Translations under genes and position numbers: made by a program
Shown here: positions 5,573 through 16,396 of the stretch, one piece after another
Position numbering within the stretch: the stretch's first letter is position 1
Layout: the number at the start of each line of letters is the position of its first letter
DNA from: Thalassotalea sp. HSM 43
GTDB taxonomy: Bacteria; Pseudomonadota; Gammaproteobacteria; Enterobacterales; Alteromonadaceae
Direction: 5' to 3'
Length of the DNA stretch: 64,000 bases
Assembly (NCBI RefSeq): GCF_004752005.1
Contig: NZ_CP038493.1
Location: 2,752,302-2,816,301 of the forward strand
Notes under the pieces: model-generated
Databases searched by the model: none
Seen by the model: the letters and a program-made list of their open reading frames with translations, nothing else
What the model was told of the DNA's origin: nothing

Positions 5573-6535
5573 GTGAGCAAATCACCATTTCTTGAATCAA
5601 TTCGACAAATTTTAAGAACTAAGCACTACAGTATTCAAACTGAAAAGGCTTATTTAGTCTGGATTAAGCGTTTTATCTTGTTTAACAATAAGCGTCACCC
5701 TAAAGATATGGGGGAGCAAGAGGTCAGTGCCTTTTTAACCTATTTGGCTGTCAATCGCAGGGTGACATCTTCTACGCAAAACTTGGCTTTGTGTGCGATT
5801 GTGTTTATGTACAAGCATGTCTTTAATCGCGAGTTGACGTTACTCGATGAAACCGTTAGAGCGAAGCCACCTAAGCGCGTGCCAACGGTCTTATCGAAAG
5901 AAGAAGCAAAAAGAATTATAAGCAAGATGAAATTTCCTTATACCTTAATGTTTAGCCTATTGTTTGGTTCAGGAATGCGCAAAGCTGAATTACTACGCTT
6001 GCGAATCAAAGATATCGATTTTTCTGCGCAGTCTATTTATGTTTTTCGCGGTAAAGGTCGCAAGGATAGGGTAACGGTGCTACCTAGCTCACTAATTGAT
6101 GATGTAAAACTCCAAATCGAGAAAGTGAAAAAAGTACATGCTAAAGATCTTGCTGAAGGCGAGGGCAAAACCAGTTTACCAATAGGGCTGGCAAGAAAGT
6201 ATCCGTATGTAATCACTGATTTAAAATGGCAATACCTGTTTCCGGCCTCGGTTCGTTGTAAGCATCCGACCGATGGTTATTTTTGTCGTCATCATTTGCA
6301 CTGGACAGCTTTGTCCAAAGTACTTCGTGCTGCTGTGCGTGAAGCGGATGTACACAAGCATGTTACTGCCCATACCTTTCGACACAGTTTTGCCACTCAA
6401 TTACTCTTAAATGGCACCGATATTCGCACGGTACAAGAATTACTCGGTCATTCCGATTTGAAAACCACACAAATATATACGCATGTTATAGGTCAGCATT
6501 CATCAGGAATACGCAGCCCAATTGATAGCGCTTAG
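5573..6535 (+). CDS. intI: Integron integrase (tyrosine recombinase)
   Basis: A 320-aa site-specific recombinase that inserts and excises cassettes at attI and attC. The N-terminal SAM-like core-binding domain spans about 1-95 ([18 protein letters not shown]). The catalytic domain carries R136 (GSGMRKAE), K161 (GKGRKDR), H267 and R270 (HTFRHSF), H293 ([10 protein letters not shown]) and nucleophile Y302 (IYTHV). An extra segment around residues 190-245, including KWQYLFPA, is the patch that distinguishes IntI from XerC/D. The length equals that of Vibrio-type integrases. The start is GTG; GGAGGG lies only 3 nt upstream. The enzyme looks intact, and the array reads divergently from it in the standard layout. 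Confidence 0.97.
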   Translation: MSKSPFLESIRQILRTKHYSIQTEKAYLVWIKRFILFNNKRHPKDMGEQEVSAFLTYLAVNRRVTSSTQNLALCAIVFMYKHVFNRELTLLDETVRAKPPKRVPTVLSKEEAKRIISKMKFPYTLMFSLLFGSGMRKAELLRLRIKDIDFSAQSIYVFRGKGRKDRVTVLPSSLIDDVKLQIEKVKKVHAKDLAEGEGKTSLPIGLARKYPYVITDLKWQYLFPASVRCKHPTDGYFCRHHLHWTALSKVLRAAVREADVHKHVTAHTFRHSFATQLLLNGTDIRTVQELLGHSDLKTTQIYTHVIGQHSSGIRSPIDSA

Positions 6536-6570
6536 TAAGTATTAAGTCGTTATTTGGTTGTCGAAAAAGA

Positions 6571-6595
6571 AAAAAGCGCCTTGCGGCGCTTTTTT
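6571..6595. terminator. Bidirectional terminator between intI and purL
   Basis: AAAAAGCGCC-TTGC-GGCGCTTTTT forms a GC stem with an A tract before and a T tract after. It can serve both convergent genes. Confidence 0.9.
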
Positions 6596-6615
6596 ATGAG
6601 TAGTGTGTTTATGGC

Positions 6616-9600
6616 TTAACCAATAAACTTACGGGCGTTGCGGAACATACGTACCCATGGTGAATCTTCTAACCATTCATCAGGGTGCCATGAGTTAGCA
6701 ACGGTTCTAAATACACGCTCAGGGTGAGGCATCATGATAGTAACGCGACCGTCAGTTGTGGTTAGTGAGGTAATACCATCTGGTGAACCGTTCGGGTTCG
6801 ACGGGTATGTCTCAGTCACTTGACCGTAGTTGTCTACGTAACGCATCGATACGGTACCAGAATCATTGGCTGCGCCAATGGCTTCTTCTGATTTGAATTC
6901 TGCGCGACCTTCACCGTGTGAAACAGCGATTGGCATGCGGCTGCCTTCCATACCTTTGAAGAAGATAGACGGTGACTCTTGGATTTCAACCAATGAGAAA
7001 CGTGCTTCAAAACGTTCTGAGCGGTTTTGCACAAAGTGTGGCCAGTTCTTAGTACCAGGGATGATTTCTTTCAAGTTAGACAGCATCTGACAACCGTTAC
7101 AAACACCTAATGAGAAAGTGTCTTCGCGGTGGAAGAAGGTCTTGAACATCTCACGCGCTTTGTCATTGAACAAGATTGATTTTGCCCAACCTTCACCAGC
7201 ACCCAATACGTCACCGTAACTGAAACCACCACATGCTACTAAGCCGTTAAAATCGGCTAAATCAACACGTTCGCCAAGAATATCAGACATGTGCACATCA
7301 ACGGTGATAAAACCAGCACGGTCAAATGCGGCGGCCATTTCAACGTGTGAGTTAACACCTTGCTCACGCAAGATAGCCACTTTAGGGTTGGTCTCGGCGT
7401 CGGCGTCTTTGGCGATTAGGTCGGCAACGATATCTTCGTTAATGTCGAAGGTAAGTTCTGCATTTAGACCTGGATCTTCAGTATCAAACTTCAAGGTGTG
7501 TTCTTGTTCTGCACACTCTGGGTTATCACGCATAGATTGCATTTTGAAGGTCGTCTCTGCCCAAACAGTACGGTAGTAAGTTCGGCTATTTGCCAAAATT
7601 TCTTCACCGTCGCGGCTAAAGCGGATCATGTCTTCGTTATTGATGCGACCAATATCAGTGAAACATTCCATCAAGCCGTATTGTTCGATAATCGCGTGAA
7701 CGGCGTCAACGTCGTCTTCACGGATTTGCACAACCGCACCAAGCTCTTCACTAAATAGTGCACTTAGGTTGTCGCCAGCAAGTTTGCTGATGTCAATATC
7801 TACACCGGTGTGACCGGCAAACGCCATTTCAGCAACCGCTGTGAATAAACCACCGTCTGAACGGTCATGGTAAGCAAGTAGCTTCTCATCACGAACCAAG
7901 TGTTGCATCAAGTTGAAGAAGTTTTTCAGATCTTCTGCACTATCAACGTCTGGGGTGTCAGTACCCAATTGCTTGTATACCTGAGCGATACAAGAACCAC
8001 CTAAACGGTTCTTACCTTTTGATAAATCGATGGCAACAATGCGGCTATCGCCTTTATCAGTGCGTAGCTCTGGAGTAACTGTTTTGCGAATGTCTTCAAC
8101 ACGACCAAAAGCGGTGATAACCAATGATAGAGGTGCGGTTACCGCTTTCTCTTCACCGTTTTCTTCCCACTTGGTTTTCATACTCATAGAGTCTTTACCA
8201 ACAGGGATGGTCAAACCTAGGGTTGGACATAACTCTTCACCAACGGCTTTAACCGCTTCGTATAGACCTGCATCTTCACCTGGGTGACCGGCTGCGGCCA
8301 TCCAGTTTGCAGACAACTTAATGTTGTTTAAGTCACCGATGTCGGCGCTGGCAATATTGGTTAGTGATTCAGCTACGGCAAGACGAGCTGACGCGCCATA
8401 GTTAAGTAACGCAACCGGTGTACGCTCACCCATAGACATCGCTTCACCGTGGTAGCTGTCTAAAGCCGCTGCGGTAACAGCACAATCTGCTACAGGTACC
8501 TGCCATGGACCAACCATTTGATCACGAGCAACCATACCGGTAACCGTGCGGTCACCAATGGTGATTAAGAAGGTTTTCTCTGCGATAGTAGGTAGACGCA
8601 ATAGACGATCGGCTGCATCGGCTAAATCAACGTTGCTAAGATCAAGCGCTTTACCTGTTTCTGTTTTCGACGCTACGTCTCGGTGCATCTTAGGTGCTTT
8701 ACCTAGTAATACGTCTAACGGCAGGTCGATAGGCTTAGCTAACGCTTCGTTGTCAGCAAAATGGCTGTCGGTTAGTGTTAAGTGTTCTTCTTCGGTGGCG
8801 TAACCAACGACTGCAAATGGTGCGCGCTCACGCTCACACAATGCGCGGAATTCGTCAACACGCTCTGGTGCTACCGCTAATACGTAACGTTCTTGTGATT
8901 CATTACACCAAATTTCCAATGGTGACATGCTGCGTTCATCGTTTGGTACGTTGCGCAGTTCAAAGTTACCACCACGGCCACCATCAGATACCAACTCAGG
9001 GAATGCGTTAGACAAACCACCTGCGCCAACATCGTGGATAAATAGAATCGGGTTGTCATCACCCATCTGCCAACAGCGATCGATAACTTCCTGACAACGA
9101 CGTTCCATTTCTGGGTTGTCACGTTGTACTGAAGCAAAATCTAGGTCTTCATCAGATTGGCCTGATGCCATTGATGATGCTGCACCGCCACCTAAACCGA
9201 TGTTCATTGCTGGACCACCAAGGGCGATTAGTGCTGCACCAACAACGATTTCACCTTTTTCAACGTGCTCGCCGCGGATATTACCTAAACCACCTGCAAT
9301 CATAATTGGCTTGTGGTAACCACGAACTTCTTCACCGTTAAACGAGTTAACTTGCTCTTCGTAAGTACGGAAGTAACCAAGAATGTTTGGACGACCAAAC
9401 TCGTTGTTAAAGGCTGCACCACCAAGTGGGCCTTCCATCATAATATCTAAGGCGGTTACGATGCGACTTGGCTTACCAAAATCCGTTTCCCAAGGTTGTT
9501 CAAAACCTGGGATGCGTAAGTTTGATACCGAAAAACCAACCAAACCTGCTTTTGGTTTTGAACCAATACCGGTTGCGCCTTCATCACGAATCTCACCACC

Positions 9601-10536
9601 TGAACCTGTTGCAGCACCTGGGAATGGTGAAATAGCAGTAGGGTGGTTATGGGTTTCAACTTTCATCAAAATGTTGATGTCTTCAACATTGTAAGCGTAT
9701 TCTTTGCTGTCAGGATCTGGGAAGAAACGACCGGCTTCAGAACCCACCATAACCGCGGCGTTATCTTTGTAAGCGCTTAATACATTGTCGGGATTGGTTT
9801 CGTAGGTGTTTTTGATCATTTTGAACAGCGACTTCGGCTGCGTCTGACCATCGATTGTCCAATCGGCGTTAAAAATTTTGTGACGACAATGTTCTGAGTT
9901 TGCTTGAGCAAACATGTATAACTCAATGTCGTGTGGGTTGCGGCCAAGGGCGTTGAAATTCTCGACTAAGTAGTCAATTTCATCTTCAGCAAGCGCCAGA
10001 CCCAAATCAAGGTTTGCTTTAACTAGGGCGTCTCGGCCACCGGCTAAAATATCAACTGACTTCAATTCACCAGGTTCTGCTGTTGCAAATAACACGTCAA
10101 CGTCGTTGGTGTCGGTGAAGATGGTTTCCATCATGCGGTCGTGAATCAATGCAGCAAGTTGAGCACTTTGCTGTTCGCTTAATTCAGCTGATGATTGCAC
10201 GTAGAATGCTAAACCGCGTTCAAGGCGAATGATTTTATCTAGGCCACAGTTGTGAGCGATGTCAGTCGCTTTAGATGACCAAGGTGAGATAGTGCCTGGA
10301 CGTGGAGTTACTAGCAAAAATGTGCCAGCAGGAGTGTGCTCTTCAATGCTTGGACCGTAGGTCAGCAGCTTTTCCAATTTGCTCAGCTCATCCGCAGACA
10401 ATGCCGCAGACTGATGACTAAAGTGCATGAATTCGGCGTAGATCTCAGTTACCGGCAGATCCAGCTGGGCGCACTGTGTTAACAGCTTATTAATTCTGAA
10501 ATCGGAAAGCGCAGGAGCGCCACGTAAGATTTCCAT
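6616..10536 (-). CDS. purL: Phosphoribosylformylglycinamidine synthase
   Basis: The large single-chain form of FGAM synthase, about 1306 aa, which converts FGAR, glutamine and ATP to FGAM in purine synthesis. The N-terminal part is PurS-like. Two AIRS-type ATP-binding halves follow (motifs [19 protein letters not shown] and [17 protein letters not shown]). A C-terminal class I glutaminase has nucleophile cysteine in [10 protein letters not shown] and the His/Glu pair in MMPHPERVF. The start was placed at [11 protein letters not shown], matching the E. coli protein, with GGTGAG upstream; an ATG five codons earlier has no such site. It is convergent with intI and marks the chromosomal edge of the integron. 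Confidence 0.97.
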   Translation of the reverse strand: MEILRGAPALSDFRINKLLTQCAQLDLPVTEIYAEFMHFSHQSAALSADELSKLEKLLTYGPSIEEHTPAGTFLLVTPRPGTISPWSSKATDIAHNCGLDKIIRLERGLAFYVQSSAELSEQQSAQLAALIHDRMMETIFTDTNDVDVLFATAEPGELKSVDILAGGRDALVKANLDLGLALAEDEIDYLVENFNALGRNPHDIELYMFAQANSEHCRHKIFNADWTIDGQTQPKSLFKMIKNTYETNPDNVLSAYKDNAAVMVGSEAGRFFPDPDSKEYAYNVEDINILMKVETHNHPTAISPFPGAATGSGGEIRDEGATGIGSKPKAGLVGFSVSNLRIPGFEQPWETDFGKPSRIVTALDIMMEGPLGGAAFNNEFGRPNILGYFRTYEEQVNSFNGEEVRGYHKPIMIAGGLGNIRGEHVEKGEIVVGAALIALGGPAMNIGLGGGAASSMASGQSDEDLDFASVQRDNPEMERRCQEVIDRCWQMGDDNPILFIHDVGAGGLSNAFPELVSDGGRGGNFELRNVPNDERSMSPLEIWCNESQERYVLAVAPERVDEFRALCERERAPFAVVGYATEEEHLTLTDSHFADNEALAKPIDLPLDVLLGKAPKMHRDVASKTETGKALDLSNVDLADAADRLLRLPTIAEKTFLITIGDRTVTGMVARDQMVGPWQVPVADCAVTAAALDSYHGEAMSMGERTPVALLNYGASARLAVAESLTNIASADIGDLNNIKLSANWMAAAGHPGEDAGLYEAVKAVGEELCPTLGLTIPVGKDSMSMKTKWEENGEEKAVTAPLSLVITAFGRVEDIRKTVTPELRTDKGDSRIVAIDLSKGKNRLGGSCIAQVYKQLGTDTPDVDSAEDLKNFFNLMQHLVRDEKLLAYHDRSDGGLFTAVAEMAFAGHTGVDIDISKLAGDNLSALFSEELGAVVQIREDDVDAVHAIIEQYGLMECFTDIGRINNEDMIRFSRDGEEILANSRTYYRTVWAETTFKMQSMRDNPECAEQEHTLKFDTEDPGLNAELTFDINEDIVADLIAKDADAETNPKVAILREQGVNSHVEMAAAFDRAGFITVDVHMSDILGERVDLADFNGLVACGGFSYGDVLGAGEGWAKSILFNDKAREMFKTFFHREDTFSLGVCNGCQMLSNLKEIIPGTKNWPHFVQNRSERFEARFSLVEIQESPSIFFKGMEGSRMPIAVSHGEGRAEFKSEEAIGAANDSGTVSMRYVDNYGQVTETYPSNPNGSPDGITSLTTTDGRVTIMMPHPERVFRTVANSWHPDEWLEDSPWVRMFRNARKFIG

Positions 10537-10771
10537 AGTTTGTCTCACCATAGTTATTAATTAAATACCAATTCGATTGCAATTTTCGGTAAATCGCAAT
10601 GGAATAAATACTTATCATGCTAAAGGCGAAATATTCTTGTAAAGGTGCTGTTTTTTCGCGCGCATTATAAAAGAAAACGCGCCATTTAGTAAGAGCAAAA
10701 CAGATGGATTACATACTTATTGAAAAAAAAAGCTGTAAAATTTGTATAAATGCATTCACAATGAAATCGTT
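10537..10771. promoter_or_regulatory. Divergent intergenic region purL/mltF
   Basis: About 235 bp, A+T-rich, must carry promoters for both divergent genes. I see no convincing PurR operator, which might be expected before purL, and no other clear site. Confidence 0.4.
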
Positions 10772-12172
10772 ATGATAAGAATAATTAACAAAATTCAGAA
10801 CTTATTTACATTGTCGCGCCTGTTTTTTATTGTCATGTTGAGCCTTATATCCGGCTGCCAACAAGATCAACAACAGGTAAGCTTGCAGCAAGTAATCGAA
10901 CGTGAACAGGTCAATGTTGGTACCCTGTTTGGCCCGAACAGTTATTACCTTGGTGCCGAAGGCGCAAAAGGCTTTGAATACGAGCTGGCCAAGGCGTATG
11001 CCGACAGCATCGGCGTATCACTTCATATCGTGCCAACCTATTCTTTAGATGAATTATTTCTCAAACTTGAATCCGGTGAAGTGGACTTTCTTGCCGCTGG
11101 CTTATCGGTCACTCAAGAGCGCTTACAAAAATACCGTTTTGCACCAAGCTACAAAAATATCAGCCAAAAAATGGTGTTCAAACAGGGCCGTGAATGGCCT
11201 CGCAAAATAGAAGATGTGCAAGGCAGTCTGCAAGTCATTAAAAATTCCAGCCATGAAGAAAACTTAATCCGCTTAAAGCAACAACATGCCGATTTAACGT
11301 GGACGGTAACCGAAGAAATGGATGCCGATGAATTGCTGTTACAAGTGGTTGAAGGTCGCCTCGATTTTACCATTGCCGACAGTAATACCTTGGCGTTGAA
11401 TCGTCGTTACTACCCTGATATTTCGGTGGCCTTTACCGTCGAAGAGCCACAGCCAATTGCGTGGATGGTCAGCAAACAAAGTCATGATTCATTGTTAGCG
11501 TCTTTGGTTGAGTTTTTTGGTGATACTCACACCGACGGCACCATATTAACCCTTGATGACAAATACTATGGTCATATCCAAGAGTTCAATTATGTAAATA
11601 CGCGTACCTTTATTCAGGCCATCGACGAAAAGCTGCCTAAATATCAACACTTATTCCAACGCTATGGCAAAACATTAGATTGGCGTTTTCTTGCCGCAGT
11701 AAGCTACCAAGAATCACATTGGGAACCTCATGCACGCTCATATACCGGTGTGCGAGGTATGATGATGCTGACTTTGCCTACCGCCAAACAAATGGGTATT
11801 GAAAGCCGTCTTGATGCTGAGCAAAGCATTCGTGGTGGTGCCAAGTATTTAAATCAGTTAATTGAGCGTATTCCTGCGCGTATTCCTAACCCTGATCGTC
11901 GTTGGTTTGCGTTAGCCGCATACAATATCGGTTGGGGCCATATGGAAGATGCGCGGGTATTGACCCAAAAACAAGGCGGCGATCCGGATCGCTGGGTTGA
12001 TGTCAAACAGCGCCTGCCGTTGCTAAAACAACAGAAGTATTATAAAAATACTAAATATGGATATGCCAGAGGCGATGAGCCGGTTCGCTACGTCGAAAAT
12101 ATTCGCGCTTATTTTGATACCCTGGTGTTTATGGACGAAAAAAAAGTGATTGTTAACGCCAGCGCAGAGTAA
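10772..12172 (+). CDS. mltF: Membrane-bound lytic transglycosylase F
   Basis: An outer-membrane lipoprotein of about 466 aa that cleaves peptidoglycan glycan strands, forming 1,6-anhydromuramic ends. A type II signal peptide ends in LISGC, giving a lipidated Cys29. An ABC-type solute-binding domain (about residues 40-260) follows, then a C-terminal SLT domain with catalytic glutamate E314 in YQESHW and the motif GVRGMMMLT. The ATG at 10772 is preferred over an upstream ATG at 10742, because it gives a normal signal peptide. Confidence 0.93.
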   Translation: MIRIINKIQNLFTLSRLFFIVMLSLISGCQQDQQQVSLQQVIEREQVNVGTLFGPNSYYLGAEGAKGFEYELAKAYADSIGVSLHIVPTYSLDELFLKLESGEVDFLAAGLSVTQERLQKYRFAPSYKNISQKMVFKQGREWPRKIEDVQGSLQVIKNSSHEENLIRLKQQHADLTWTVTEEMDADELLLQVVEGRLDFTIADSNTLALNRRYYPDISVAFTVEEPQPIAWMVSKQSHDSLLASLVEFFGDTHTDGTILTLDDKYYGHIQEFNYVNTRTFIQAIDEKLPKYQHLFQRYGKTLDWRFLAAVSYQESHWEPHARSYTGVRGMMMLTLPTAKQMGIESRLDAEQSIRGGAKYLNQLIERIPARIPNPDRRWFALAAYNIGWGHMEDARVLTQKQGGDPDRWVDVKQRLPLLKQQKYYKNTKYGYARGDEPVRYVENIRAYFDTLVFMDEKKVIVNASAE

Positions 12173-12196
12173 GCTCTTAGCCGGTGTTGCTGTATT

Positions 12197-12220
12197 GATA
12201 ATAATAATAATAATAACGAG
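12197..12220. repeat. Short ATA trinucleotide repeat
   Basis: About seven consecutive ATA/TAA units lie just downstream of mltF. Such tracts can vary in length by slippage; no role is visible. Confidence 0.6.
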
Positions 12221-12230
12221 GACAGTGTCA

Positions 12231-12255
12231 TTAAAGTGTCATAAACACACTTTAA
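12231..12255. other. Hairpin downstream of mltF
   Basis: TTAAAGTG and CACTTTAA form a perfect 8-bp stem around a 9-nt loop. It has no T tract, so it is not a classical terminator. It might end mltF transcription weakly or sit in the leader of the small ORF that follows. Confidence 0.4.
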
Positions 12256-12278
12256 GCTATGGCAAACTGTATTAATCA

Positions 12279-12407
12279 ATGGCAAAAATGAGAGCTAGAA
12301 CCTGTAAAAACAATCAACGTCGCCGTATGATGCGTGTCAATCAGCGCAAGGTAAACGGTCGTTATCGCGTATACTATCGCGTGGTGTTATCTAACAAAGA
12401 CGATTAA
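12279..12407 (+). CDS. Possible small basic protein, 42 aa
   Basis: An open frame of 42 codons starting MAKMRARTCKNNQRRR and ending VLSNKDD. It is strikingly rich in Arg, Lys and Asn, with aromatic residues near the end (RYRVYYRVV). A second ATG at 12288 would give 39 residues. The 3' end overlaps the convergent tadA end by 4 bp. No good ribosome binding site is visible. Composition recalls small nucleic-acid-binding or ribosome-associated peptides, but this is only a resemblance. It may be non-coding. Confidence 0.4.
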   Translation: MAKMRARTCKNNQRRRMMRVNQRKVNGRYRVYYRVVLSNKDD

Positions 12408-12952
12408 CCGTCGTTATCGTCATTCTGTAAAGCGTGTTGCTGAGCTTCTTTTAAGGCTTTCTTCAAGGCTTTTTTTTCGGCACGACGTCGTCTAAAAAAA
12501 TTCGACAGCTTGCTCGCACATGGCTCTTCAAGTACCCCAGAAACTACCTCTAGTTGGTGGTTTAGGCGTTCATCCTGAGCCAAATTAAATAAGCTACCAC
12601 AAGCCCCTGTTTTTAAATCATTCGCACCAAATACCACTCTGTTTACCCGACTGTGAACGAGCAAGCCCGCGCACATAGGGCAAGGCTCTAACGTCACATA
12701 CAAGGTCGTATCTAACATACGATAGTTAGCAATATTTGCCCCGGCTTGACGCACCGCCTGCATTTCAGCATGCGCTGACGGGTCATTGAGCTGAATCGAT
12801 TGATTCCAACCTTCGCCAATGATTTGTCGATCACGCACAATTACTGCACCAACAGGGATCTCACCTTGCTGCTCGGCCTTATCGGCTAACTGCAAAGCGT
12901 ATTGCATGTAGAATTGATCTAATTCGGCTTGTGATTGCTTATCTTGGCTCAT
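12404..12952 (-). CDS. tadA: tRNA-specific adenosine deaminase
   Basis: A 182-aa zinc enzyme that deaminates adenosine 34 to inosine in the tRNA-Arg(ACG) anticodon wobble position. Zinc and catalytic residues are H61 and E63 (HAEMQA) with C91 and C94 (PCPMC). The C-terminal extension is basic and lysine-rich (RRRRAEKKALKKALKEA), longer than in E. coli. It is convergent with the small ORF after mltF. Confidence 0.95.
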   Translation of the reverse strand: MSQDKQSQAELDQFYMQYALQLADKAEQQGEIPVGAVIVRDRQIIGEGWNQSIQLNDPSAHAEMQAVRQAGANIANYRMLDTTLYVTLEPCPMCAGLLVHSRVNRVVFGANDLKTGACGSLFNLAQDERLNHQLEVVSGVLEEPCASKLSNFFRRRRAEKKALKKALKEAQQHALQNDDNDG

Positions 12953-13122
12953 AAAAAATTGTGGATTTTACTAATAAATCGTCAAAAACGGTCAGTGCTT
13001 ATTAAGTGCAATTATACAAGTTATTGAAAATCATTGCCTTTATTATATGGTCTGTAACTTGCTTAATTTAGATTAGGTGATATAAAAAGTTAATGATAGC
13101 TAAGCGTGAGAGGAAGTAAACA

Positions 13123-13341
13123 GTGCGGGTATTTGAATTTATTATTGTTATAACTGTGGTCTATGGCATTTTTGAGTATTTAAAACAACGTCAAAAGTTT
13201 CAGCAAGAACGCATTAAACATGAAAAAGTGACCGGTGACTTAGAAAGTGAGCTGACCAATATTAAAGAGAGATTGGTGGTACTGGAAAAAATTGTTACCG
13301 ACAAAGGCTATGACTTAAAGCAAGAAATAGACGACCTATAG
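13123..13341 (+). CDS. Small membrane-anchored coiled-coil protein
   Basis: A 72-aa protein with one N-terminal membrane helix (about 4-20, FEFIIVITVVYGIFEYL) followed by a charged region with heptad-like leucines (about 33-60), likely a coiled coil facing the cytoplasm. The layout resembles PspB-like or envelope-stress adaptor proteins, but sequence identity to PspB is not apparent. The start is GTG with a strong GAGAGGAAG 7-8 nt upstream. It is divergent from tadA. Function unknown. Confidence 0.75.
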   Translation: MRVFEFIIVITVVYGIFEYLKQRQKFQQERIKHEKVTGDLESELTNIKERLVVLEKIVTDKGYDLKQEIDDL

Positions 13342-13387
13342 CCTGTCTCTATAGGCGTTTTATTGTCTTCAAACGTACGCTGTGACC

Positions 13388-14533
13388 CTATAAAAATAGG
13401 GTCAACAAGTCATTGAGGTAACGTCGACCTAAGTCGGTTATTTGCCAGCCATCATCCTGTTGCTGCAATAGCCGCTTGTTAACGGCAGTTGCTAGTGCAC
13501 CATCAATATGAGAGATGGGCAGGCCAGTGGCTGCTTCAATGTCAGCTTGGCTAAAGGCACTAAATAAGCGTAAGCGATTCATCATATATTCAAACGACCG
13601 CTCACTTTGCGCAACGTCATGTATCTGGTCAAGATAGTCGCGTCCCTCTTGCATGTATCCTTTCGGGTGTTTGACTTTAACGGTGCGAGTAATACGGTCG
13701 CTTTCACCATGGGTTATTTTGCCGTGCGCACCACAGCCGATACCAAGGTAATCACCATTTTGCCAATAATTTAGGTTGTGACGACAGCGAACTTGCTCAT
13801 GTTTGGCAAAGGCTGATACTTCATATTGCTGATAGCCCGCCGCTTGCAACAAGGCAAAACCTTGCTCTTGTATATCCCAAAGCACGTCATCTTCAGGCAA
13901 GGTGGGTGGTTTTGAATAGAACGACGTATTAGGCTCAATGGTTAATTGATACCAAGATAAATGATCCGGTGACAAGGCGATGGCTTGTTTTAAATCATCG
14001 AGCGCGCCGGCGACATTTTGTTGTTCTAAACCGTGCATTAAGTCCAGATTAAAGCTGTTGATACCGCATTGCTTGGCAATTTCGGCGGCACGGATAGCTT
14101 GTTGGCTGTCATGAATACGGCCAAGCTTTAGCAATTTATCTGAGGCAAAACTTTGCACGCCAATCGACAAACGATTTATGCCTGCTTCGGCAAAGCCCGC
14201 AAATTTTTTCGCTTCAACGGTACCTGGATTCGCCTCCATGGTAACTTCCATATCCTCACTGTGGCGAAAGCGCTGTTTTATGCCGCGCAATAAGCTGTCA
14301 ATGGCCTCACTTGAGAACAAGCTTGGTGTGCCACCACCAATGAAAATCGAATACAGCGGGCGATCAATAGCAAAGCGTTGCATATCGCTATCTAAGTCGG
14401 CCAACAAATGTTGCACATAAGCAACTTCATCTATGTCAGCCTTTAGCGCGTGCGAATTAAAGTCACAATAAGGGCACTTTTGCACACACCATGGGATATG
14501 CACATATAAGGATAATGGGGGCGTTTTTAACAC
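13388..14533 (-). CDS. hemW: Radical SAM heme chaperone HemW
   Basis: A 381-aa cytoplasmic protein of the HemN-like radical SAM family, thought to deliver heme to respiratory enzymes; it is not a true coproporphyrinogen oxidase. The 4Fe-4S cluster cysteines are C16, C20 and C23 in the C-x3-C-x2-C motif (WCVQKCPYCDF). GGGTPSLF is the conserved SAM-binding glycine motif, and the C-terminal HemN-type domain is present. The cysteine spacing and the N terminus fit HemW. It follows rdgB by 9 bp, so they are probably co-transcribed. Confidence 0.94.
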   Translation of the reverse strand: MLKTPPLSLYVHIPWCVQKCPYCDFNSHALKADIDEVAYVQHLLADLDSDMQRFAIDRPLYSIFIGGGTPSLFSSEAIDSLLRGIKQRFRHSEDMEVTMEANPGTVEAKKFAGFAEAGINRLSIGVQSFASDKLLKLGRIHDSQQAIRAAEIAKQCGINSFNLDLMHGLEQQNVAGALDDLKQAIALSPDHLSWYQLTIEPNTSFYSKPPTLPEDDVLWDIQEQGFALLQAAGYQQYEVSAFAKHEQVRCRHNLNYWQNGDYLGIGCGAHGKITHGESDRITRTVKVKHPKGYMQEGRDYLDQIHDVAQSERSFEYMMNRLRLFSAFSQADIEAATGLPISHIDGALATAVNKRLLQQQDDGWQITDLGRRYLNDLLTLFL

Positions 14534-14542
14534 GAGTTTTCT

Positions 14543-15133
14543 CTACGCCTGTAAGGCTTTGACCAATTGTTGTAACGCTTTACCGCGGTGGCTTAACGTA
14601 TTCTTTATCTCGCGCGGCAATTGCGCTGATGTTTGTTGGTGTTGCGCAACCCAAAATAGTGGGTCGTAACCAAAACCTTGCTCGCCGTGTGCTTCGCTGG
14701 TGATTTCACCTTCCCAAGTGCCTTGGCAAATTATTGGTGTCGGATCATCGCCATGGCGCATAAACACCAAAACGCATTGAAAACGTGCTGTTCTTTGTTC
14801 GCTAGGCACGCCATGTAATGCCTGCAGCAACTTGGCATTGTTGTCTTGGTCATTAGCGCCTTCGCCAGCATAGCGGGCAGAGTAGATGCCAGGTGCGCCC
14901 TGTAAATAGTCGACTTCTAAACCTGAGTCGTCAGCGATTGCCGGCAGGCCAGTTATTTTCGCCGCATGACGTGCTTTAATGATGGCGTTTTCAACAAACG
15001 TGGTGCCGGTTTCAGCAACATCAGCGACGTTAAAATCACTTTGTGGTAATACCTCGATATGTTGTTTGGCTAATAACTCGGCCAACTCTTTTACTTTACC
15101 TTTATTACCGGTAGCTAAAACGATTTTTTGCAT
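14543..15133 (-). CDS. rdgB: XTP/dITP pyrophosphatase
   Basis: A 196-aa house-cleaning enzyme of the Ham1/RdgB family, which hydrolyses dITP, ITP and XTP to monophosphates and so keeps deaminated purines out of DNA. The N-terminal [11 protein letters not shown] is the nucleotide-binding loop, [11 protein letters not shown] holds catalytic aspartates, and FGYDPLFW and LSHRGKAL are family signatures. It lies in the order yggS-proC-yggT-DUF4426-rdgB-hemW seen in many gammaproteobacteria. Confidence 0.96.
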   Translation of the reverse strand: MQKIVLATGNKGKVKELAELLAKQHIEVLPQSDFNVADVAETGTTFVENAIIKARHAAKITGLPAIADDSGLEVDYLQGAPGIYSARYAGEGANDQDNNAKLLQALHGVPSEQRTARFQCVLVFMRHGDDPTPIICQGTWEGEITSEAHGEQGFGYDPLFWVAQHQQTSAQLPREIKNTLSHRGKALQQLVKALQA

Positions 15134-15219
15134 AGGGATTTATCAATAATCTTTTGGGTTAATTAAATGAAAAAGTGCGACTAAGCGCACTTTTGATACC
15201 TAGTTATAGAATTCAAACT

Positions 15220-15663
15220 CTACTGTTCTACATAAAACTTTTGAGTGAATTTTAAGGTGTGTTGCTGACCATTGTCATTAATTAAAATGTCGAACTTATA
15301 GGTTTCGTCATTGGGGTAATCAACGATAGCAATATAATAAATTGCATCACCTTCTTTAATTTGCTGAAATTCAAGGTTCATTGACTGGCCAACTAAGTTG
15401 ATTGCTTTACCGGAAATACCAACCGCTTTTGCCGGCTTACCGTCGGCACTGCCATCGAGCACAGAAATATTGACAAAACCTTTGTAACGGCTGCGTTCAA
15501 TACCATAACTCTTGGCGATTTCAGGCTGTAAAATTGACGTTGATAAGCCAATATAGTGTACTTCTAAATCACCAAGCTTCTTCATTTGTTCGGCGTGGAC
15601 AGCAACGCTCATTAAACAAAAACACAGAACTGTTGCAACAACTTGGGTTATTCGTTTAAGCAT
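15220..15663 (-). CDS. DUF4426 periplasmic protein
   Basis: A protein of about 147 aa with a signal peptide (VVATVLCFCLMSVAVHAEQ) and a beta-rich mature domain matching the DUF4426 family, which typically sits between yggT and rdgB. Function is not established. The start was set at MLKRITQ because GAGAGG lies 6 nt upstream; an ATG eleven codons earlier lacks such a site. Confidence 0.85.
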   Translation of the reverse strand: MLKRITQVVATVLCFCLMSVAVHAEQMKKLGDLEVHYIGLSTSILQPEIAKSYGIERSRYKGFVNISVLDGSADGKPAKAVGISGKAINLVGQSMNLEFQQIKEGDAIYYIAIVDYPNDETYKFDILINDNGQQHTLKFTQKFYVEQ

Positions 15664-15746
15664 AATTGCCTCTCTATTTTGTACATTGATGTACAAGTGA
15701 TACTAAGTATAGACGTTTGTTGTCGGTAACGATGATTGCTTGCGCG

Positions 15747-16304
15747 TTAGAACATGCGTAACACAGACCAATAAGGCACTGTGGTATTTAAAAACGCATT
15801 AAGCATGCTCAGCGCCAAAAACGCAATGACGACAGACAAATCAATACCACCTAGATCAGGCAATATACGTCGAATAGGACGTAAAAATGGTTCGGTCAGT
15901 TGGTGAAACACTAAACGAATTGGCGTTGGATTTTGTACGACCCAGCTCATCAGCGCCATGATCAACATCACCATAAACAGCAAGTAGCCGCTTTCTTTGA
16001 TCAGGTACAATAAGCCAAGATACAACAATAAGCCGAATTCAATAATGCCGCCTTGTAAGCTAGACATGGTATACAGTTTTAACGTACCGACTATATAGGC
16101 GACGAGAATGGTGGCCACATCAACACCGGCAAAGCCTGGAATAAAGCGCCTAAAAGGCACCACCACCGGGTTACTTACCTTGACCACAAATTGACTTAAC
16201 GGGTTATAAAAATCAGCGCGAACCGCTTGCAACCAAACTCGTAAAATTAACACCATAAAAAAAGCGTCAAATAAAAAGTTCAGTAAAATCAGCAATGCTT
16301 CCAT
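15747..16304 (-). CDS. yggT: YggT family membrane protein
   Basis: A 185-aa integral membrane protein with two YGGT repeats, each with two membrane helices and the motif NPVVVPFRRFIPGFAGVD or EPFLRPIRRILPDLGGID. YggT proteins are linked to osmotic tolerance and membrane organisation, without a defined activity. It lies downstream of proC in the same direction. Confidence 0.93.
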   Translation of the reverse strand: MEALLILLNFLFDAFFMVLILRVWLQAVRADFYNPLSQFVVKVSNPVVVPFRRFIPGFAGVDVATILVAYIVGTLKLYTMSSLQGGIIEFGLLLYLGLLYLIKESGYLLFMVMLIMALMSWVVQNPTPIRLVFHQLTEPFLRPIRRILPDLGGIDLSVVIAFLALSMLNAFLNTTVPYWSVLRMF

Positions 16305-16396
16305 TATTACTCCATGCGCAAATGCATTGTTTTTTAGTTTTTGTTAAAAGCTATTGTTAAAAAGCTTATTTTTAATCTTATACCATGGCGGCAAAA

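Noticed and set aside
8775-9694. Open frames opposite and inside purL
   Set aside because: They are shadows of the conserved purL frame, with no independent start signals or recognisable products.
13383-13404. Inverted repeat TGACCCTAT/ATAGGGTCA at the hemW end as a terminator
   Set aside because: No T tract follows on either strand and it overlaps the hemW stop.
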